A stretch of 19,308 nt of DNA from JAFDVL01 sp043783625. GTDB taxonomy: Bacteria > Acidobacteriota > Blastocatellia > RBC074. The position numbers were made by a program, and so were the translations under genes. Below are positions 14,719-19,308 of this stretch, piece by piece (position 1 is the stretch's first letter; each line of letters begins with the position of its first letter). The stretch covers positions 1 to 19,308 of the forward strand of contig JAYVZE010000159.1 in NCBI GenBank assembly GCA_043783625.1, given 5' to 3'. The notes beneath the pieces are model-generated. The model was not told the origin of the DNA and did not search any database. It worked only from the letters and a program-made list of their open reading frames with translations.

Positions 14719-16259
14719 ACTTCCGAAGCGATTTCAGGCTCGGCATGCACCAGATCATGTGCGCCTCCACCTGGGATCATTAATGAAATAATGGTGGCAA
14801 TGGCAACGGCAATGAAGCCCAGAATAAATGATTTTTGCAAAGATGCCGCCAAAGCGTTTTGTAAAAAATGTGCAGCTTCCGGCGTCATCGCCGTTCTTGT
14901 CGTCTGCCGAATCAATGACGCTACATCGTTGTGTTGCAGGGCGGAAAGTCCACTCCCGTTGCGTGCCAATTCATTGCGCAGACTCCACGATAACACGGCT
15001 CCCATTGATCCAATGCCGAGCGCGGCTCCGATGCTGCGGGCAAACTGAACGCTGGAAGTCACCACGCCAAGCTGTCTGCGCGGAGCGGAATGCTGGGCAC
15101 CAATCATCAGCGTCGCCAACGTCATGCCGCCACCCAGTCCTAAAAAAACTCCAGCCAGGGCCAGTTGCGAAAGCGTCGTCGAAGCAGAAACATACGCCAT
15201 CAAGGATCCACCCGTTAACATCAAAAACATTCCGCTGACAGCGACTACACGATAGCCAATCCGTAAGATCAGCCGCGAACCAATGATCGAACTAAAAACC
15301 CACGCGAGGATAAACGGAGTCAGAATTTGTCCGGCGGCGGTCGGGCTGCGACCAATCACCGCTTGCACAAAAAGTGGTAAATAAATCATCGCTCCGAACA
15401 GCATCATCCCGGCAAATAATCCATGCAAGGCTGTCACAGTGACCATTCGGCTTTTAAAAATACTCAATGGAATCAAGGGTTCGGGGCTGCGCGACTCGAT
15501 AAAAATAAAGAGCGCGGCGAGGCTCAACAATGAAAAAATTCCAGCGATAACAGTGGCACTGTTCAGGACACTGGCTCGCTCAACCAGAATTAATAACAAC
15601 ACCATCGTTACGCTCAGGACGATGGTTCCTGCATAATCCAAATGAATATTGGTACGGCGTTCATGCTTTTCGGTGTAAGCGATCCAGATAAAAATCGCCG
15701 CTAATAATCCAAACGGCAAGTTGATATAGAACACCCAGCGCCACGACAAATGCTCCGTCAAATAACCGCCAACCAACGGCCCGAACAAGGAAGCTACGCC
15801 CCACATTCCACTGAAAATTCCAATCATTTTGGTGCGGCGTTCCAGTGAAAGTAAATCGGCGACGATGGTCATTCCCACCGGAAATAATGCTCCTGCACCT
15901 AATCCCTGCACAGCGCGAAAGGCGATTAGCTGCGGCATCGTGTGCGCCGCTCCCGACAAAGCTGAACCAAGAATGAAAAGAATTAATCCGCCAAACATAG
16001 CGGGACGGCGTCCAATTAAATCCGCCATCTTCCCCCAAATTGGAGTCATCACGGTTGAAGTTAACAGATACGCAACGGCAACCCAGCTATAAATTTCAAT
16101 GCCGCCGAGCGTAGCAATTACCGTCGGCATCGCAGTGCCAACAATCGTGCTTTCGAGTGCGCCCATGAAAATTCCCAGTGCCACGCCGATAATCGTTAAT
16201 CTGGTTTTTAAATCCGGCGCAGAGGCCTCAACTTCTACCACTTCGTTACTATTATTCAT
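14715..16259 (-). CDS. MFS efflux transporter, DHA2 (EmrB/QacA) type
   Basis: A 514-residue inner-membrane transporter of the 14-helix drug:H+ antiporter family. The first helix has FMGALESTIVGTAMPTVIA, the family D1 motif with Glu in place of the usual Asp. Motif A reads GKMADLIGRRP (76-86) and the antiporter motif C reads GVASLFGPLVGGYL. A following WRWVFYINLPFG segment is diagnostic of DHA2. It exports hydrophobic compounds using the proton gradient; the substrate is not predictable. The ATG at 16259 lies 8 bases after the methyltransferase stop; an upstream in-frame start at 16304 overlaps that gene and is less likely. Its stop overlaps the rhodanese start, making a tight operon. Confidence 0.93.
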   Translation of the reverse strand: MNNSNEVVEVEASAPDLKTRLTIIGVALGIFMGALESTIVGTAMPTVIATLGGIEIYSWVAVAYLLTSTVMTPIWGKMADLIGRRPAMFGGLILFILGSALSGAAHTMPQLIAFRAVQGLGAGALFPVGMTIVADLLSLERRTKMIGIFSGMWGVASLFGPLVGGYLTEHLSWRWVFYINLPFGLLAAIFIWIAYTEKHERRTNIHLDYAGTIVLSVTMVLLLILVERASVLNSATVIAGIFSLLSLAALFIFIESRSPEPLIPLSIFKSRMVTVTALHGLFAGMMLFGAMIYLPLFVQAVIGRSPTAAGQILTPFILAWVFSSIIGSRLILRIGYRVVAVSGMFLMLTGGSLMAYVSASTTLSQLALAGVFLGLGGGMTLATLMIGAQHSAPRRQLGVVTSSVQFARSIGAALGIGSMGAVLSWSLRNELARNGSGLSALQHNDVASLIRQTTRTAMTPEAAHFLQNALAASLQKSFILGFIAVAIATIISLMIPGGGAHDLVHAEPEIASEV

Positions 16260-16267
16260 GAATTGTC

Positions 16268-16879
16268 TCAGGCTTTTTTGCGCATCACCCACGTTGTCAT
16301 GCACCGCAAATTCTGCACGTTGGTAGTTTTGATCGGCTCAATCAGCTCAGCCTTTAATTGCGCCGTCAGTGCCAACAAAAATTCCTGATCTACCAGAAAA
16401 TATTCGCTGCCATCAGGAGTAATGAAGCGTCGCCCCTCAATTTCCTGAACCAAATTTTCAATGCCAATATTTGAGGCAAGTCGCGCAAAAAACATGCCAC
16501 CGGGTTTGAGTTGCCGCCACATTCCGTTCAGCATCCGCATAAAATGCGCTTCGTCATTGGCGAAGTGCAGAACTGCGCTGGAAATCACCACATCAAATTT
16601 CTCTTCACCGAAAACTACTTTATTAACTTCCGCTAACTGGAAATTTTCAAGCGGCAGTTGCGGAGCCAGATGATGCACGAGACGACGCACGTACGCGATG
16701 CTTTCAGTAGCGGCATCAACGCCGTACACGTCGTAACCTTCGCGCAAAAAATAAATAATATTGCGACCGCCGCCACATCCGGCATCCAGAATCTTCATGC
16801 CGGGCGTGAAGCGTCCTTTCAAAATTTGATCGAAGAGATAAACATCTATGTCGCCGAATTGTTCGTGTAATGTGTTCAT
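16268..16879 (-). CDS. Class I SAM-dependent methyltransferase
   Basis: A 203-residue protein. The SAM-binding motif I LDAGCGGGRNIIYFLREGYD is at 31-50, the acidic residue ending strand 2 is Asp55 (VYGVD) and the post-motif FDVVISSAVLHFA is clear. LKPGGMFFARLAS is the usual later strand. The size and motif spacing resemble small UbiE/TehB-like methyltransferases. The substrate is unknown; lying between a DJ-1/PfpI protein and an efflux pump suggests modification of a small toxic molecule (inference). The ATG at 16879 lies 10 bases after the upstream stop. A longer reading to 16960 would overlap the DJ-1 gene and is rejected. No strong Shine-Dalgarno is visible, which fits coupling. Confidence 0.92.
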   Translation of the reverse strand: MNTLHEQFGDIDVYLFDQILKGRFTPGMKILDAGCGGGRNIIYFLREGYDVYGVDAATESIAYVRRLVHHLAPQLPLENFQLAEVNKVVFGEEKFDVVISSAVLHFANDEAHFMRMLNGMWRQLKPGGMFFARLASNIGIENLVQEIEGRRFITPDGSEYFLVDQEFLLALTAQLKAELIEPIKTTNVQNLRCMTTWVMRKKA

Positions 16880-16889
16880 AAATTTTGCG

Positions 16890-17444
16890 TTACTCTGCCA
16901 AACAAGCAAAAACTTCGCGGTAAAATTCCGGGTGCGATTGCCACGTTTGCCCCGTGACAATTTTGCCGTCGCGGACAGCTTGTAATTCGCTCACATAAGT
17001 TGCTCCGGCTGATTCGCATTCAGAACGGCAATGTTCATACGCCGTCACACGAATTCCGGGCTGTAAAACTCCTGAAGTAATCAACACTTGAACGCCATGA
17101 CAAATTGCCCAAATCCACTTGTCTTGTTTGCCAAATGTCCTGACGATTTTTTTCACATCTTCGTTATGCCGCAAATATTCGGGAGCGCGTCCACCGGGAA
17201 TCAAAATCGCATCGTACTCATCAACATTGACTTCGCTGAAGGCAATGTGCGATTCGACTTGATAACCCTTACGTTCGACGTACGTGTCCCAGCCTTCTTC
17301 AAAATCATGAATGACGAGGTGCATGCGTTTGCGGCTGGTGGAGGCGATCACGGCTTCGTGACCAGCTTCCAGAAATCGGTGATAAGCGTAGAGCGTTTCA
17401 AACCCTTCGCCGCCATCGCCCGTGATAATAAGAATCTTTTTCAT
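16890..17444 (-). CDS. DJ-1/PfpI family protein
   Basis: A 184-residue protein of the class I glutamine amidotransferase-like DJ-1/PfpI group. It has the first strand KKILIITGDGGEGFE with an acidic residue in the active-site position (Glu16 is the likely one), ILIPGGRAPEYLR at about 80-92 and the nucleophile elbow AICHGVQVL with Cys115-His116. Relatives act as glyoxalase III/deglycase-type enzymes, amidases or chaperones; the exact activity cannot be read from the sequence. It is the first gene of the four-gene minus-strand operon and has the strongest ribosome binding site in the window: GGAGGAG six bases before the ATG. A 156-base divergent promoter region separates it from the Uma2 gene. 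Confidence 0.92.
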   Translation of the reverse strand: MKKILIITGDGGEGFETLYAYHRFLEAGHEAVIASTSRKRMHLVIHDFEEGWDTYVERKGYQVESHIAFSEVNVDEYDAILIPGGRAPEYLRHNEDVKKIVRTFGKQDKWIWAICHGVQVLITSGVLQPGIRVTAYEHCRSECESAGATYVSELQAVRDGKIVTGQTWQSHPEFYREVFACLAE

Positions 17445-17600
17445 GCGGTCTCCTCCAGAAAAATGAGTGAACGGATTTCGTAATCAGGCATTCTACCTTT
17501 GACTTCATAAACGTGAAAGTAGCAGTGCGTAATTCAGGTTGTAGAATTGCGTCAACACTGCGAAAATCAGAAATAGAAAGATAGTAGAAAGGATTAACTA

Positions 17601-18179
17601 ATGAGCGCAATTCCCGTTCACAAACTGACGCTTGAGGAATACCTCGCACTCGACCGAACTTCTGAAGATCGTTACGAATTTTTTGATGGCGAAGTTTTTG
17701 CGATGGCAGGTGGAAGCCCTGAACATGCACGCATCAGCGGAAATGTCTTTGCCAGCGTGCGTGAAAAACTTCGTGGCAGCAATTGCGAAGCGTTCAATTC
17801 TGAAATACGCCTCAAAGTGCCGGCGGCGCTGCCGTACCGTTATCCAGATACTTTGGTCGTGTGTGGCGAACCAAACTACGAAGAATTGCAAGGCGTAAAA
17901 TTACTGCTGAACCCTCTGGTGCTGATCGAAGTCCTCTCCTCAACGACCGAAGGCTATGATCTCGGAAAGAAATTTACTGAATACAAATCTATCCCCGGCT
18001 TTCGGGAATATCTGGTCATTTCTCAGACCCGCCCTCACGTCATTCGCTACTTTCGACTCGACAACGGATTCTGGGTACGTCACGACATCGAAGGCATGGA
18101 GTCAGAGGTACTACTTGAGTCGCTCAAGATAACTGTAACCCTCAAAGAAATTTATGAGCGCATGAATTTTCCGGTCTGA
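17601..18179 (+). CDS. Uma2-family (DUF820) nuclease-fold protein
   Basis: A 192-residue protein of the Uma2 family, which has a PD-(D/E)XK restriction-endonuclease fold. The family opening LTLEEYLALDRTSEDRYEFFDGEV (Glu26) is present, then HARISGNVF, and the putative metal-binding set Asp83 (YPDTLVVC), Glu110 (LIEVLSSTTEGYD) and Lys123/124 (GKKFTEYK). Length is typical. Members often exist in many copies in cyanobacteria, Chloroflexota and Acidobacteriota; their biological role is unsettled. All core residues look intact. The ATG at 17601 is preceded by AAAGGA at about 7 bases. It stands alone and is divergent from the DJ-1 operon. Confidence 0.93.
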   Translation: MSAIPVHKLTLEEYLALDRTSEDRYEFFDGEVFAMAGGSPEHARISGNVFASVREKLRGSNCEAFNSEIRLKVPAALPYRYPDTLVVCGEPNYEELQGVKLLLNPLVLIEVLSSTTEGYDLGKKFTEYKSIPGFREYLVISQTRPHVIRYFRLDNGFWVRHDIEGMESEVLLESLKITVTLKEIYERMNFPV

Positions 18180-18314
18180 CAGCGGCCAAAAACCTGCCGC
18201 ATCGAATTGTAATATTATTGTATTAGCCACTCTCGCCGTTTCGCCTTCCAGCTATTTAATGATAGTTTTTAAGTTGTTCAAAATTACCGTTTCTCACAAT
18301 TCCCAGGAGGACAT

Positions 18315-19195
18315 TTGCAAAACAACGAATTCACTACTCAAAAACCGTGGACTTTACCCTGGTGGAAATCTTCCGCTGGCAACGCTTCGATCTTATTTTA
18401 TCTAGTCATCATTCATATTCTGGCCGTCACAGGTCTGATACTTTTTCCAATTCCAAGTCTGAAAGTTTTTCTGATTACTGCCGCTTTAACCATCATCGGC
18501 GGAGTCGGAACTACGGTTTGCTATCATCGCTCTTTGTCCCATCGGGCTTTAAAACTGAACCGTGTCGTCGAAGACATTTTGATTTTCTTCACGATGTTCA
18601 ATGGCTCCGGTTCGCCCATGTCATGGGTTGCGAATCACCGCCATCATCATTCCAAAGCCGACACGGAAGAGGACGTTTCCAGTCCGCGTCACGGTGGATT
18701 CTGGTGGGCGCATATTCGCTGGATTATCAATGGTCTGGTTCCGAGGTCAGCCGCTGGTGTCCTGATTTGGACAAGCCGCGCTACCGTTTCTGGTTTCGCA
18801 TGCAGATTCCAATGCTGGCGGTTTCCATCTTTTGCGGGTTGCTGTTTGGATGGGAAGGATTTTTCTGGATTGGTGCCATTCGTTTGATTTATGCACTCCA
18901 TTTTCAGATGACCGTGAATAGTATTTTGCACATGACACCGGGCTTGCCCGAAGGCGTAGACTCCAGCCGGAATATGTGGTGGCTGGGTCCATTGCAAGGT
19001 GGCGCGTGGGGCGAGAACTGGCATCGCAATCATCACGGCGACGCGAATGCCGCGAAATTTGCCCGCGAGTGGTATCAAATTGATTTGGGCTGGTATGTCA
19101 TCTGCGGCCTAAAAGCTTTAGGGCTGGCCTACGACATCAGACCACAGCAAGCCAAGCTCAGAAATCGCATGAAAAATCTTGAGCAAACTGCTTAG
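18315..19195 (+). pseudogene. Acyl-lipid/acyl-CoA fatty-acid desaturase, broken by a frameshift
   Basis: A delta-9-type membrane fatty-acid desaturase split over two frames. The first frame, from a TTG at 18315 with AGGAGG four bases upstream, gives the N-terminal membrane helices, His box 1 (YHRSLSH) and box 2 (NHRHHH), up to WIINGLVP at 18743. The reading then continues one frame back (-1) as EVSRWCPDLDKPRYRFW and on to His box 3 (NWHRNHHGD), ending at 19195. Restoring one base at 18743/18744 (CCG AGG to CCG GAG G) gives 882 bases, an unbroken 293-residue protein of normal family length. No slippery heptamer is visible, so programmed shifting is unlikely. It is either a recent pseudogene or an assembly/sequencing error. 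An intact enzyme would insert a double bond in membrane acyl chains. Confidence 0.85.
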
Positions 19196-19308
19196 GAACA
19201 ACTGGAGCACATCTCTAAAGACGGTTGGGTTGTCAAGAGGAAAAAAGGCAAAAGTTGACCCGGTCGCGGTGAAGCAACTATTTTTTTATCTTCTTTGTTC
19301 TTTGACAA
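19196..19308 (+). other. Tail after the desaturase stop
   Basis: After the TAG at 19193-19195 the same frame stays open for 20 codons (EQLEHISKDGWVVKRKKGKS) to a TGA at 19256. Its Glu/Lys-rich wording continues the helix that ends NRMKNLEQTA, so the TAG may be a second lesion or this may be chance. The last 50 bases are T-rich with no gene or clear hairpin. Confidence 0.35.

Noticed and set aside
15661..16038. 125-residue minus-strand open frame inside the MFS gene
   Set aside because: Overlaps the pump in another frame and shows no independent protein signature.
18735..18750. Programmed -1 ribosomal frameshift in the desaturase
   Set aside because: No slippery XXXYYYZ heptamer or clear downstream pseudoknot at GGTTCCGAGG. 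Desaturases are not known to use frameshifting.
1..19308. CRISPR array, tRNA, rRNA or insertion sequence
   Set aside because: No regularly spaced direct repeats, cloverleaf, rRNA-like stretch or transposase reading frame was found. The repeats present are inverted, dispersed elements.

Overview
The window looks like chromosomal DNA of a heterotrophic, moderate-GC, Gram-negative bacterium. Lipoprotein signals, a twin-arginine signal, an MscS channel and a 14-helix-type efflux pump all fit that. The mixture of a Tat-tagged isopenicillin-N-epimerase-like aminotransferase, a secreted beta-helix protein, a Uma2 nuclease-fold protein and many palindromic intergenic repeats reminds me of Acidobacteriota (Blastocatellia-like). 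This placement is an inference from gene style, not from a marker gene. No rRNA, tRNA, CRISPR array, integrase or transposase was seen.

Left part (1-4.75 kb). A secreted beta-helix protein on the minus strand is followed by a 570-base non-coding stretch with two palindromes. Three plus-strand genes come next: a small lipoprotein of unknown function, a membrane-anchored coiled-coil protein of unknown function, and a heme peroxidase that is strikingly like animal cyclooxygenase. The third keeps the catalytic tyrosine, the proximal heme histidine and the serine of the aspirin site, but carries Asp where the distal histidine should be. The two unknown genes look AT-richer than their surroundings. 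This trio is the most unusual part of the window.

Middle minus-strand block (4.9-11.3 kb). In transcription order it holds an orphan oligopeptide-type ABC substrate-binding lipoprotein, 6-phosphogluconate dehydrogenase (gnd), an MscS channel, a DUF1537 four-carbon acid sugar kinase and a PdxA-family dehydrogenase. Kinase plus PdxA-type enzyme is the known signature of D-threonate/D-erythronate breakdown to dihydroxyacetone phosphate. Every junction in this block carries an inverted repeat. Those after gnd and mscS look like intrinsic terminators. The one after the kinase covers the kinase stop codon and ends just before the pdxA ribosome binding site.

Right part (11.5-19.3 kb). A plus-strand group has an esterase-like alpha/beta hydrolase, a four-helix membrane protein and the Tat-tagged aminotransferase. 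A compact minus-strand operon follows: DJ-1/PfpI protein, SAM methyltransferase, DHA2-type efflux pump and rhodanese lipoprotein, with gaps of 10 and 8 bases and then an ATGA overlap. Divergent from it is a Uma2 protein. Last is a fatty-acid desaturase broken by a one-base frameshift. Two REPIN-like elements of different sequence but the same architecture lie at 11.3-11.4 kb and 14.0-14.2 kb.
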